Shown: positions 1 to 8,009, counted from the first letter of the stretch. The stretch: 21,001 nt of DNA from Lachnospiraceae bacterium UBA7054 (GCA_002492725.1 DLAF01000049.1:1-21001), one strand, 5' to 3'. A program made the numbers and translations. Notes: generated by a model from the sequence alone, not told the origin.

Positions 1-21
1 CACATCTATGGGTACATTATA
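1..21 (+). repeat. 21-bp terminal inverted repeat, left arm
   Basis: Begins CACATCTATGGGTACATTAT and is the exact reverse complement of 20980-21000. Identity stops at 22/20979. It may extend outward past the window edge. Codons 1-7 of the partial permease lie in it. Confidence 0.9.
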
Positions 22-222
22 GTTTATGGAGGGGTCAACTTTGACAGGATGAGGGCCTTTTTTATGGGTTCCGATGATAATGCCCTAATGGAGCTGTATG
101 AGCGGACGACGGTATTTATGTTCCACAGATCGTATCTTTTGTTGTTTGCTGCGATCTTATTTTCCGGCGGCGCTTATTTGGCGGCGGTGTTTATCGCAAA
201 AAGAAAGCGGGGTGTGGCATAA
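1..222 (+). CDS. ABC-2 type transporter permease, C-terminal fragment (5' end outside window)
   Basis: Frame 1 is open from the left edge to a TAA at 220-222 and encodes 73 residues starting HIYGYIIVYGG. It ends with a hydrophobic segment (SYLLLFAAILFSGGAYLAA) followed by a short basic tail, KRKRG, as expected for the last membrane helix of a polytopic inner-membrane permease. The stop overlaps the ATG of the next permease (TAATG), so the two are translationally coupled, and two adjacent ABC-2 permeases are usual for this exporter type. The ATPase is presumably upstream, outside the window. The first seven codons are the left arm of a perfect inverted repeat whose other arm is at 20980-21000. 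The permease assignment is inferred from context and hydrophobicity; no conserved motif is visible in the fragment. Confidence 0.7.
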   Translation, partial: HIYGYIIVYGGVNFDRMRAFFMGSDDNALMELYERTTVFMFHRSYLLLFAAILFSGGAYLAAVFIAKRKRGVA

Positions 223-1097
223 TGGCGGGACTTCTATACAAAGATTTTGTCGGTATCAGAGGCAGGTGGATTGTTTTCATTCTAATGGGATGCACCTTTG
301 CTTTTTGGATATTGCGGTTTCTGTTCCCGGGGAATGTGGATAGTGATGTGCATGGCATCGCGGGCGTAAACGCAGATACGGTTATATCGACGGACAGGAC
401 GGAAAGTGCGGCTGCGGTTACGTCGTTTGGTATGGTGGAAGATGAAGCGGGAGAATTGGTGGAGCTCACAGTTGGAGAACTGCGGGACAGTTTGCTGATC
501 ATGCTGCCGCTGCTTTTTATTGTTGCCGGTCTTTCCCTGATACCGACATGGACAGCCGCGATCTGCAGGCATGACGAAACCAACAGGACGAGGCAGTATA
601 TAGCGGCGCTTCCCCTTGCGAAAAATGCGTACATTACCTCAAAATACCTGTTTATCGGAATCGCTGTCTATCTTTTATTTTCTCTGGACAGCATATGGAT
701 TATTATTTTTAACAGTATGGCGGGAAACAATAACAGTACCGAATGCCTCAAAATTCTGTCTCAATTTTTGATGTCGTTTTGTGGTCTGATTCTTGTGCTG
801 GTTGCCATCGAACTGCCGTTTTTTATCACGTTTGGCGTAAAAAAGGGCATGTTGGTCAAGACAGCCCTCATAGAAGGTGCAGCTTTTTTGGGCATGGCGT
901 ATCTGCTCTTTGGTAATTTAGAAATCTTTACGAATTTTGACATCAACGTTTTTATGAACTGGTGTGAGGAACATCTGATGATCGCCATGCTGATTTCTAT
1001 CCTGTCTCCGATTGCGGAACTTTTTCTTTTCTGGCTCTCCTATCGGATCACTTGCAGGATCAATCAAGACAGAGAGGTGGAAATGGATGGAAACTAG
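222..1097 (+). CDS. ABC-2 family transporter permease
   Basis: This 291-residue polytopic membrane protein is probably one of two permease subunits of an ABC-2 exporter (ABC2_membrane_5-like). The N terminus, MAGLLYKDFVGIRGRW, is the usual cytoplasmic lead-in of this family, with a first helix at about residues 16-35. Further hydrophobic segments lie near 90-107, 142-163, 182-204, 215-231 and 254-275, giving about six helices. A polar loop rich in D, E and T (about 36-85) separates the first two. The start ATG overlaps the stop of the upstream permease, and its 3' end overlaps the start of the CPBP protease gene by 11 bp, so all three look like one operon. The substrate cannot be told from sequence; lipids, peptides or antimicrobials are typical for such exporters. 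Family assignment is good, function only general. Confidence 0.82.
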   Translation: MAGLLYKDFVGIRGRWIVFILMGCTFAFWILRFLFPGNVDSDVHGIAGVNADTVISTDRTESAAAVTSFGMVEDEAGELVELTVGELRDSLLIMLPLLFIVAGLSLIPTWTAAICRHDETNRTRQYIAALPLAKNAYITSKYLFIGIAVYLLFSLDSIWIIIFNSMAGNNNSTECLKILSQFLMSFCGLILVLVAIELPFFITFGVKKGMLVKTALIEGAAFLGMAYLLFGNLEIFTNFDINVFMNWCEEHLMIAMLISILSPIAELFLFWLSYRITCRINQDREVEMDGN

Positions 1098-1977
1098 GCG
1101 GCTTTTTCTTTATCTTGCGTCTGCCTTCGGAATGACTTGGATCGTTTTTTTTGCTTATATTCTTTCAGGCCATATATGGATGGCGGATGGTGCGCTCTCC
1201 GGCATGGATCAGTTTGTGAGCTTGGGCATGCTTTTACCCGCTTTGGCGGCGCTTTTTACAAGGTGGGTGACAAAGGAAGGGTTCGCCGTCACCGGAAAAG
1301 ATTCTCTGCTTCTTTGCATTTCTTTCCGAGATGGAAAATGGAAGTATTTTGTGCTGGCAATTATTTTGCCGTGGATTTATTTTGAATTGGGCTATGCCCT
1401 GATGCTGCTGTTATCGCCGGGGGCGTTTGATCCTTCTTATCCGACGGTCCTGGAAATGACGGATCAGGAACGGCCGCTTATCTTTTTGCAGCCTCTGATG
1501 ATGATGCTTTCCGGCACCATCGGGTCTTTTGCCGCCTTTGGCGAGGAAGCCGGCTGGCGGGGATATATGATGCCTAAGATGATTAAGTTATGGGGAGTCA
1601 AAAAGGCAGTGATCATTGGCGGGGCTCTCTGGGGCATATGGCACTGGCCCCTTACTTATGTCGGACATAATTTTGGCCGTGAATATTTCGGCTATCCTTT
1701 TACCGGGTTTGGGGCGATGTGTCTCATGTGCGTGTTTATGGGCATGATCCTTACCTATGTGACGTATCGGTCCGGATCCATATGGCCCGCTGTCTTTCTG
1801 CATGCGGTTAATAATGCTTCGCCGTCCATTCTGCAATATTTTGTCAATGGGGATAACATTGTAGGATGGAAAGCGGACAGTGTGGTTTCTTCTCTTATTT
1901 TATTGCTGCCGATGATGGGGATTGGATTTTACTGTTTGACAAATATGAGATTTGATGATAAGATATCTTCAATTTAA
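1087..1977 (+). CDS. CPBP family intramembrane metalloprotease (Abi/CAAX-type)
   Basis: This is a 296-residue multi-pass membrane protein with the three CPBP (PF02517) motifs. They are EEAGWR at residues 153-158 (EExxxR), WGIWH ending at H186 (F/WxxxH), and HAVNN at 239-243 (HxxxN). These residues form the putative metal and catalytic site in the membrane. An in-frame ATG exists at 1012, but I chose the ATG at 1087: GAGAGGTGG lies just upstream at about 1072-1080, and the earlier start would bury 25 extra residues deep in the permease gene. Family members process prenylated or bacteriocin-type peptides, or give self-immunity; they are often found beside ABC exporters, as here. The terminal codons of this gene also contain a promoter (1936-1964) for the downstream Mn riboswitch. 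The substrate is unknown. Confidence 0.88.
   Translation: METRRLFLYLASAFGMTWIVFFAYILSGHIWMADGALSGMDQFVSLGMLLPALAALFTRWVTKEGFAVTGKDSLLLCISFRDGKWKYFVLAIILPWIYFELGYALMLLLSPGAFDPSYPTVLEMTDQERPLIFLQPLMMMLSGTIGSFAAFGEEAGWRGYMMPKMIKLWGVKKAVIIGGALWGIWHWPLTYVGHNFGREYFGYPFTGFGAMCLMCVFMGMILTYVTYRSGSIWPAVFLHAVNNASPSILQYFVNGDNIVGWKADSVVSSLILLLPMMGIGFYCLTNMRFDDKISSI
1936..1964 (+). promoter_or_regulatory. Sigma-A-type promoter for the mntP riboswitch transcript, inside the CPBP gene
   Basis: A perfect -35 TTGACA (1936-1941) is followed by a 17-bp spacer and TAAGAT (1959-1964) as -10. The predicted transcript start, about 1971, lies some 10 nt before the riboswitch aptamer at about 1982, the spacing expected for a riboswitch leader. 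The promoter is embedded in the last codons of the upstream protease gene. This is a sequence prediction only. Confidence 0.65.
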
Positions 1978-1981
1978 TTCC

Positions 1982-2069
1982 GATGAGGGAGTAGCAGGCG
2001 TATAGCGTAACAAGTCAACATACTGACCGTTTGGTCTGGCTTGTTTTAAATTGCGAGACTCATGTATGG
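1982..2069 (+). ncRNA. yybP-ykoY: yybP-ykoY manganese riboswitch aptamer
   Basis: The 5' side ATGAG (1983-1987) leads into GGGAGTAGC (1987-1995), the conserved L1 sequence of this class. The 3' side GCGAGACTCAT (2053-2063) carries the conserved L3-type GCGAGAC and pairs back: ATGAG with CTCAT (2059-2063) closes P1. Inside, ACAAG/CTTGT and GACC/GGTC (around a GTTT loop) form nested stems. The class senses Mn2+ at the docked L1-L3 interface and usually turns expression on. The gene directly downstream is mntP, a manganese exporter and the best-known partner of this riboswitch, so sequence and context agree. I could not run a covariance model. Confidence 0.87.
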
Positions 2070-2100
2070 CAAAAACTATACATGGAGTCTGCGTATTTTT
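2053..2100 (+). promoter_or_regulatory. Riboswitch expression-platform hairpin (mutually exclusive with aptamer P1)
   Basis: The 5' arm 2053-2069 (GCGAGACTCATGTATGG) pairs with the 3' arm 2076-2092, apart from two single-base bulges, and is followed by TATTTTTG. The 5' arm reuses the conserved L3 bases and the 3' strand of P1, so this hairpin and the Mn2+-bound aptamer cannot form together. It may act as a terminator itself or as an anti-antiterminator for the stronger hairpin that follows. Confidence 0.65.
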
Positions 2101-2108
2101 GGAAGGAT

Positions 2109-2150
2109 ACCAAGTATGGTTTTTGAACTGTACTTGGTCTTTTTATTTTT
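2109..2150 (+). terminator. Intrinsic terminator in the mntP leader
   Basis: ACCAAGTA (2109-2116) pairs with TACTTGGT (2131-2138), followed directly by the U-rich tract TCTTTTTATTTTT to 2150. It lies between the aptamer and the mntP ribosome site, so it must be bypassed for expression. The 3' arm of the preceding hairpin (ATACATGG, 2078-2085) can pair with CCAAGTAT (2110-2117) at 7 of 8 positions. That is a plausible antiterminator when Mn2+ holds the aptamer together. Confidence 0.78.
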
Positions 2151-2170
2151 AAAATCAGGAGGGACAAAAG

Positions 2171-2755
2171 ATGGAGTGGAATTTATTCTTTTTTCTTAAC
2201 AGCGTATTGCTTGGCGTCGGTCTTGCCATGGATGCCTTTTCAGTATCCCTGGCAAATGGATTGCATGAACCGGATATGGATCGCAGGAGAATGTGCACCA
2301 TAGCCGGAGTGTTTGCAGTGTTTCAGGCGGCGATGCCGATGATCGGCTGGATCTGCGTCCACACACTTCTTCAATATTTTACGGTATTTAGTAAGTTTAT
2401 CCCATGGATCGCGCTGCTTTTGCTGGTGTTCATTGGCGGAAAAATGGTTGTGGATGGCATGAAAAAGGAAAGTATGGAAACGGAAACGCCCAAGGTGGGA
2501 ATGGCGGCTCTTTTGTTACAGGGGGTCGCCACTTCGATAGATGCGTTGTCAGTTGGATTTACCATTGCGGAATATGGTTTTGTTATGGCCCTTGTCTGTG
2601 CCCTTATCATTGCAGGCGTGACCTTTATTATCTGTGTGGCAGGATTGCACATCGGGAAAAAATTCGGAACGAAGTTTTCGAACAAAGCGGCGACGTTCGG
2701 TGGTACGATTTTAATCATCATTGGCATTGAGATTTTTGCAACCGGTGTGTTTTAG
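2171..2755 (+). CDS. mntP: Manganese efflux pump MntP
   Basis: This 194-residue inner-membrane protein exports Mn2+ and protects against manganese excess. It shows the internal duplication of the MntP (DUF204) family. The first repeat is GVGLAMDAFSVSLANG at residues 15-30 with D21 in the helix; the second is GVATSIDALSVGF at 118-130 with D124. Acidic residues in these helices are needed for transport in characterised members. Six hydrophobic segments fit the family, and the length (about 185-195) is normal. AGGAGGG at 2157-2163 sits seven bases before the ATG. Expression should be Mn2+-inducible through the yybP-ykoY leader just upstream. Identification is firm. Confidence 0.94.
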   Translation: MEWNLFFFLNSVLLGVGLAMDAFSVSLANGLHEPDMDRRRMCTIAGVFAVFQAAMPMIGWICVHTLLQYFTVFSKFIPWIALLLLVFIGGKMVVDGMKKESMETETPKVGMAALLLQGVATSIDALSVGFTIAEYGFVMALVCALIIAGVTFIICVAGLHIGKKFGTKFSNKAATFGGTILIIIGIEIFATGVF

Positions 2756-2765
2756 GATCAAAAGA

Positions 2766-2794
2766 ATGACAAGGCAGAGGGTTCATGTTATACT
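2766..2794 (+). promoter_or_regulatory. Promoter of the aldo/keto reductase-alpha-galactosidase operon
   Basis: ATGACA (2766-2771), a 17-bp spacer and TATACT (2789-2794), with an extended-10 TG at 2786-2787. The leader downstream contains a 6-bp inverted repeat, CGTTGT (2825-2830) with ACAACG (2845-2850), which could be an operator or a weak hairpin. The gene start is about 105 bp downstream. Confidence 0.6.
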
Positions 2795-2898
2795 GTTTAG
2801 TACATCGAAAAATGAATGAATATTCGTTGTACCGGTGATAACAGACAACGGGATCCGAAAAATCAAAGGAGAAGAAAACGCTCAGACAGGAGGTAACC

Positions 2899-4044
2899 AT
2901 GCAGTATCGCAGACTTGGGAAAACGGAACTATTGGTAAGTGAGGTCGGTTTTGGCGGCGAGTGGCTGGAGCGGCACGAATATGAGGAGTGCAAGGCCATG
3001 ATAGACCGCGCGGACGAGCTGGGAATCAACATTTTAGACTGTTGGATGTCCGAGCCGAATGTCCGCACGAAAATCGGAAAGGCGCTTGCAGGCAGACGGG
3101 AGCGCTGGCTGATTCAGGGGCATATCGGTTCCACCTGGCAAAACGGCCAGTATGAGAGAACCCGCGATGTGGAAAAATGCCGCGTGGCGTTTGAGGATTT
3201 GTTGACGCGACTGCAGACGGATTATGTTGATCTGGGCATGATCCATTTCATCGACCAGGAGGACGATTGGGATAAGGCGATGAACGGGCCTTTCCTTGCA
3301 TATGTAAAGGAGCTGAAGAAAAGCGGAAAAATCCGTCATATCGGTATGAGCACGCACAATCCCCTGATGGCGAAAAAGGCTGCACAGAGCGGGCTGATCG
3401 AGATGATCTTATTCAGCATCAATCCTGCGTTTGATCTTCTGCCGCCTACGGATAATATTGATGATTATTTTGTGGAGGAATACAAGGATGGATTTGGCGG
3501 GATTGACCCGGCGCGCGCAGAGGTCTATAAGCTGTGCGAGCAGAACGACGTGGGCATTACCGTAATGAAGCCCTATGCAGGGGGAAGGCTGTTTGACCAG
3601 ACGCGCTCCCCTTTTGGCGTGGCGCTGACGCCGGTACAGTGTATTCATTACTGTCTGACCCGCCCTGCGGTCGCGTCGGTATTGGCGGGATATGACACGC
3701 CGGAGCATGTGGAGCAGGCGGTTGCTTATGAGACTGCTGATGAGGCGGAAAAGAATTATGCGGCGGTTTTGGCAAAGGCGCCCCGCAACACGTTCGGGAA
3801 AGGCGAGTGTACATACTGTGGGCACTGTAAGCCCTGTCCCAAAGAAATTGATATCGCGATGGTAAACAAATATTATGACCTTGCAGTGATGCAGGAGGAG
3901 GTTCCCGCTACGGTGAGGGAGCATTACCTTTCTCTGGAACACAAGGCGGATGCGTGCATTAACTGTAAGGCGTGTGAGAGCCGTTGTCCTTTCGGAGTGA
4001 AGATTGCAGAACGGATGGCAAAGACGGCGGAACTGTTTGGGTAA
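2899..4044 (+). CDS. Aldo/keto reductase-fold protein with C-terminal ferredoxin-like [4Fe-4S] domain
   Basis: This is a 381-residue cytoplasmic protein. Residues 1-290 have the AKR TIM-barrel pattern: YRRLGKTELLVSEVGFGG at the start, NILDCWMSEPNV around D47, VDLGMIHFID around H116, and GKIRHIGMSTHN. The C terminus carries two cysteine clusters, C304/C307/C310/C313 (CTYCGHCKPCP) and C353/C356/C359/C363 (CINCKACESRCP), typical of two [4Fe-4S] clusters. The canonical AKR tetrad looks incomplete by eye: D47 and H116 are present, but the usual Tyr after the Asp and the usual Lys strand (here LIQGHIGS) are not evident. The natural substrate is unknown. AGGAGGT at 2888-2894 sets the start. The alpha-galactosidase gene begins 13 bp after its stop, so the two are probably co-transcribed. 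Confidence 0.85.
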   Translation: MQYRRLGKTELLVSEVGFGGEWLERHEYEECKAMIDRADELGINILDCWMSEPNVRTKIGKALAGRRERWLIQGHIGSTWQNGQYERTRDVEKCRVAFEDLLTRLQTDYVDLGMIHFIDQEDDWDKAMNGPFLAYVKELKKSGKIRHIGMSTHNPLMAKKAAQSGLIEMILFSINPAFDLLPPTDNIDDYFVEEYKDGFGGIDPARAEVYKLCEQNDVGITVMKPYAGGRLFDQTRSPFGVALTPVQCIHYCLTRPAVASVLAGYDTPEHVEQAVAYETADEAEKNYAAVLAKAPRNTFGKGECTYCGHCKPCPKEIDIAMVNKYYDLAVMQEEVPATVREHYLSLEHKADACINCKACESRCPFGVKIAERMAKTAELFG

Positions 4045-4057
4045 AGCGGGGGCAGGT

Positions 4058-6385
4058 ATGAAGAAAGTTTACAGTGAAATTCTATTAGGTGATATGCGCG
4101 CCTGCTATGTGCAGGACGAGGACACAGGAAGTATGGAGCTGGTGCTGCTCCCTGCGGTCATGGCCTATGAGGTCGCCTACCGGGAGAAACCTTACCCGGA
4201 TTCTCTAATCCAGGTGAAACTTGTGGGGGATCCTTATGCGGGCGCTTACGCCGGGGGCAGAACGATGCGGCAGAATCCGTCCGTGGCCTCGTTTGTGTTT
4301 GAAGGACAGGAGATCATAAAGGAGGACGGCGATTCCAAAGTGCGGGAAAGCGTCTCGCAATATGCCGCAGCCAAGAGTGCAACAGAAGGAGTGGGAAACT
4401 GCGAAAGCGGAAGACAGGAAACGGATATTTTGCGCTTTGTCTCAGAGAATCAGCAGATAATAGGAGAAGGTGGCAGGACGGTCATCTGCACGGTGTTTAC
4501 TGATAAAAGGGGATACCGCTGCCGCCATTATCTTGTCTGGAAAGAGGGAAAGAAAAGTCTGCTTTCTTTTACGGCGTTTGAAAATCAGTCGCAGGAGAAC
4601 GTGGGACTAGAGCTTCTTTCCAGCTTCTCTTTGGGCGGTATCTCGCCGTTTGTGGGGGCGGATGAGAACGGGTATTTAAAACTGCACCGCATCCGCAGCG
4701 TGTGGAGCATGGAAGGCAGGGTGGAGACGCAGGTCTTTGAGGATCTCCAGCTGGAGCCTTCCTGGGGCGGCCATGCGGTGCGCTGTGAACGCTTCGGGCA
4801 GGTTGGATCCATGCCGGTGAACGGATATTTTCCGTATGCAGTCGTGGAGGACAGCAAATCTGATGTTTTCTGGGGCGCGATGATCTGTCACAATGCCAGC
4901 TGGCAGATGGAGATTTACCGCAGGGGAGATGACGCGGCCTTTTCCGGGGGACTGGCGGATTATGATTTCGGGCATTGGATGAAGGAGGTGGCGCCGGGAG
5001 AAACCTTTGTATCTCCCACGGCGATTCTTTCCGTATGCAGGGGCGAGGAAGGTAATCCCGGCGGATTCACTTCCCAGGTTTCACTGCGGGAATATCGGGG
5101 AGAAGATCGGCTGGATAGGATTTCCCAGCGGATGACGGCGGCCCTTAACGATGTTTTGGATCAGGGGCCGGCATCGGAGCAGACACTTCCTGTTATTTTT
5201 AATGAATACTGTACCACCTGGGGCTGCCCTTCCCATGAGAATATCTGTGGGATTCTGGAAGCCATCAAGGATAAGGGGATCTCCTATTTTGTGATCGACT
5301 GCGGCTGGTTCAAACAGGAGGGCGTTCCGTGGGATATTGCCATGGGGGATTACCACGTGTCGAGAGAACTGTTCCCGCAGGGACTTGATAAGACCGTGAA
5401 AGCAATCAATGATCATGGGATGAAGGCCGGGATCTGGTTTGAGATCGATAATGTGGGGGAACGGGCCAAGGCTTATCAGGATACGGAGCATCTGCTCAAA
5501 CGAAATGGTGTGCCGCTTACCACTACCATGAGAAGATTCTGGGATATGCGGCAGGAGTGGGTGCAGCAGGATCTGGAAGAAAAAGTGATCGGCACGTTGA
5601 ACAGATACGGTTTTTCATATATGAAGATGGATTACAACGATACCATCGGCGCTGGCTGTGACGGTGCGGAATCGTTGGGTGAAGGACTCAGGCAGAATAT
5701 GGAAGCATCTCTGTCCTTTATCCGCAAAGTGAAGGAGAAGGTTCCGGGTATTATTCTGGAAAACTGTTCTTCGGGCGGGCATAAGCTGGAGCCGCTTATG
5801 ATGAGTGAGTGCAGCATGGCTTCTTTTTCAGATGCGCATGAGTGTGAGGAAATCCCGATCATCGCTGCGGCCCTGCACCGTGTGATTCTGCCGAGACAGA
5901 ATCAGATCTGGGCGGTGATTCGTGAGAAAGACTCCTTAAAGAGGATCGCTTACTCGATTGCCAATACCTTTTTAGGCAGAATGTGTCTGTCAGGAGATGT
6001 GACGAAGCTGACAGATGCCCAGTGGGATGTGATTGACAGGGGAATCGCTTTTTATAAAAAGGCGGCACCTGTCATTAAGGACGGATACAGCAGGCTTTAC
6101 GGGCCGAAGGTACTTAGCTGGCGCCACCCGAAGGGCTGGCAGTGCCTTGTGCGCACGGAGGGCAGTGTGGAGCATGAGGAGAAGGACAGACTATTAGCTG
6201 TTTTCCATACCTTTAACGGAGAGCATGAGGGTGCGCTTACCGTTCCTCTGCCATATGGTGCAGACTATCAGGTCGAGGAAGTCTATTCGGACGAGGAAGC
6301 GGAAATTTCCGTGGAGAAGGGATGTCTTTCATGCCGTATTCCGGAAGATATGCGTGCGGTGGCTGCTTTATTGAGGAAAAAATAA
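4058..6385 (+). CDS. Alpha-galactosidase, glycoside hydrolase family 36
   Basis: This 775-residue protein has no signal peptide, so it should hydrolyse alpha-galactosides (raffinose-family or galactomannan fragments) inside the cell. A beta-rich N-terminal region precedes the TIM barrel. In the barrel, HGMKAGIWFEIDNVGERA, FSYMKMDYND (probable nucleophile D525) and ENCSSGGHKLEP follow in order, then SFSDAHECEE (probable acid/base D592). The context IPIIAAALHRVILPRQ after D592 differs from textbook GH36 enzymes and suggests a Clostridia subgroup. The frame is open from 4004, inside the upstream gene, but the ATG at 4058 follows the upstream stop by 13 bp with GGGGGCAGG before it, so I chose that start. 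Enzyme class is confident; the exact substrate (galactose or N-acetylgalactosamine) is less so. Confidence 0.87.
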   Translation: MKKVYSEILLGDMRACYVQDEDTGSMELVLLPAVMAYEVAYREKPYPDSLIQVKLVGDPYAGAYAGGRTMRQNPSVASFVFEGQEIIKEDGDSKVRESVSQYAAAKSATEGVGNCESGRQETDILRFVSENQQIIGEGGRTVICTVFTDKRGYRCRHYLVWKEGKKSLLSFTAFENQSQENVGLELLSSFSLGGISPFVGADENGYLKLHRIRSVWSMEGRVETQVFEDLQLEPSWGGHAVRCERFGQVGSMPVNGYFPYAVVEDSKSDVFWGAMICHNASWQMEIYRRGDDAAFSGGLADYDFGHWMKEVAPGETFVSPTAILSVCRGEEGNPGGFTSQVSLREYRGEDRLDRISQRMTAALNDVLDQGPASEQTLPVIFNEYCTTWGCPSHENICGILEAIKDKGISYFVIDCGWFKQEGVPWDIAMGDYHVSRELFPQGLDKTVKAINDHGMKAGIWFEIDNVGERAKAYQDTEHLLKRNGVPLTTTMRRFWDMRQEWVQQDLEEKVIGTLNRYGFSYMKMDYNDTIGAGCDGAESLGEGLRQNMEASLSFIRKVKEKVPGIILENCSSGGHKLEPLMMSECSMASFSDAHECEEIPIIAAALHRVILPRQNQIWAVIREKDSLKRIAYSIANTFLGRMCLSGDVTKLTDAQWDVIDRGIAFYKKAAPVIKDGYSRLYGPKVLSWRHPKGWQCLVRTEGSVEHEEKDRLLAVFHTFNGEHEGALTVPLPYGADYQVEEVYSDEEAEISVEKGCLSCRIPEDMRAVAALLRKK

Positions 6386-6415
6386 AAAAGAAACGGAATC
6401 TTGTGCGTGCAGTGG

Positions 6416-6445
6416 TTGCATTACGCCTTTTGTGCATAGTATACT
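6416..6445 (+). promoter_or_regulatory. Promoter of the AGCS symporter gene
   Basis: TTGCAT (6416-6421), an 18-bp spacer and TATACT (6440-6445), followed closely by a strong ribosome site AAGGAGGG (6451-6458) and ATG at 6467. The leader is therefore very short, about 15 nt. No convincing terminator separates it from the alpha-galactosidase gene, so read-through is possible. Confidence 0.55.
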
Positions 6446-6466
6446 ATATAAAGGAGGGTACTACAT

Positions 6467-8002
6467 ATGCAATCACTGTTTGACGCGATCAATGCGGTTT
6501 GCTCTAAGATTCAGGTCGTCTCTGATCTGTTTTGGGATTTTCCGTCCAATTTTGCCTGGTATGGGTCGGTACCGATCCTGGGAAATTTTTCGCTGGCTAT
6601 CATCCTGCTTTTGGGATCGGGTATCTATTTCAGCTGCAGATTGAAATTTATTCAAGTCAGGCGTTTCGGCCACGGAATGCGTGTCCTAAAGACGAGCAAG
6701 GCAGCGCAGACGGGCATATCGCCCCTGGCAGCTTTTTTCCTGTCAACGGCGATGCGGGTCGGCCCCGGCAATATCCTGGGTGTGACGGGAGCAATTTCCA
6801 TCGGCGGCCCCGGCGCTTTATTCTGGATGTGGGTCTCAGCGTTTTTCGGGATGGCTACAGCTTACACAGAGTCTACCCTTGCCCAGATCTTTAAGGAGAA
6901 GAAGGGCGATGAGTATGTGGGCGGTTTGGCCTTTTATGGGAAACGCCTCTTAAAAGGTTCGGCTGTAGCAGGCGTGATTCTTTCCGTGATGTACATTATC
7001 TATGCGCTTCTGTGTTTTCCGGCGCAGGGCTTCAATACGGTGTCCTCTGTCGGGCAGATCGCGGAGGTGCTTACGGGACACACCATTCCCACAACCTCGG
7101 CGCTTTACTGGATTTCTTTTGCGGCGCTGATCGTGGTGATGGTGGTAATTTCCTGGGGCGGTATCCGCAAAGTAACCAAGGTGACGGATATTTTGGTGCC
7201 CATCATGGCGGTCGTCTATGTGCTGACGGTGTTGGTGCTGATTTTGGTAAACTTCACGAGGATTCCCTGGTTTTTCTACGCGGTATTTACGCAGGCATTT
7301 AAGCCGGAGGCAGTCTTTGGCGGCGCGTTTGGCGTGGCGCTCATCCAGGGCGTAAAACGGGGCCTGATGTCCAATGAGGCTGGACAGGGTACGATTACCA
7401 TGCCCGCGGCGGCTTCCGATGCGGCGCATCCCTGCGATCAGGGCTGTGTGCAGGCCATCGGCGTCTTCCTTGATACCATCGTGATCTGTACGCTGACGGG
7501 TTTTGTAGTTATCATGGGCAGGGTGTGGCTGACGGACAATGCGGCGGCCTGGTTTGACTTAGGGAAGCTTCCCAAGTATCTGGCTTCTGCCACGGAGCTT
7601 GCGCCGGGCACAGTGTTTAACAGTGCCGTTTCGCTCTTGATCTCGGTGTGTTTTGGGCTCTTTGCCTTCACCTGTCTGTTGGGCTTTTTCTCCTTTACGG
7701 AAATTTGTGCGAGCAGAATTTCAGCAAAGAAGTCCTTCCTCTATTTTATCAGAGTGCTCTGCCTGCTGGTGGTCTCCTTTGGCGTTTTAACCAGTATTGC
7801 GGGCATGGATCTTGGCTCTTTATGGGATTTGTCGGATTTTGCCAATATTCTGATTGCGTACTGTAATATCCCGCTTCTTTATCTCGGGTTCCCTTATGTG
7901 AAGCGCGCTACGGATCACTTTGAGAAGCAGGACGGTACACCGTTTACCTCAAAAGAAGCGGGTACGGAAGTGCCTGTTTGGGATGCGAAGGCGGGAAAAT
8001 AA
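6467..8002 (+). CDS. Sodium:alanine/glycine symporter, AGCS family (AlsT/DagA-like)
   Basis: This 511-residue inner-membrane secondary transporter couples Na+ to uptake of alanine, glycine or a related small amino acid. It has about ten hydrophobic segments and the family's most conserved stretches: AFFLSTAMRVGPGNILGVTG near residues 85-104, GGPGALFWMWVSAFFGMATA just after it, and GVKRGLMSNEAGQGT around residue 295. These glycine-rich segments form the substrate and sodium region in characterised members. Length is normal to slightly long. It has its own promoter and a hairpin terminator right after the stop, so it is probably monocistronic. Nothing ties it functionally to the adjacent alpha-galactosidase. 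Confidence 0.9.
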   Translation: MQSLFDAINAVCSKIQVVSDLFWDFPSNFAWYGSVPILGNFSLAIILLLGSGIYFSCRLKFIQVRRFGHGMRVLKTSKAAQTGISPLAAFFLSTAMRVGPGNILGVTGAISIGGPGALFWMWVSAFFGMATAYTESTLAQIFKEKKGDEYVGGLAFYGKRLLKGSAVAGVILSVMYIIYALLCFPAQGFNTVSSVGQIAEVLTGHTIPTTSALYWISFAALIVVMVVISWGGIRKVTKVTDILVPIMAVVYVLTVLVLILVNFTRIPWFFYAVFTQAFKPEAVFGGAFGVALIQGVKRGLMSNEAGQGTITMPAAASDAAHPCDQGCVQAIGVFLDTIVICTLTGFVVIMGRVWLTDNAAAWFDLGKLPKYLASATELAPGTVFNSAVSLLISVCFGLFAFTCLLGFFSFTEICASRISAKKSFLYFIRVLCLLVVSFGVLTSIAGMDLGSLWDLSDFANILIAYCNIPLLYLGFPYVKRATDHFEKQDGTPFTSKEAGTEVPVWDAKAGK

Positions 8003-8009
8003 ATTACAA

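Noticed and set aside
1012..1086. Earlier ATG for the CPBP protease
   Set aside because: It would overlap the permease gene by 86 bp without a ribosome site; the ATG at 1087 has one.
3409..3942. Minus-strand open frame of 177 codons within the Fe-S aldo/keto reductase gene
   Set aside because: A shadow of a clear coding region; the translation is rich in Arg, His and Leu without domain signals.
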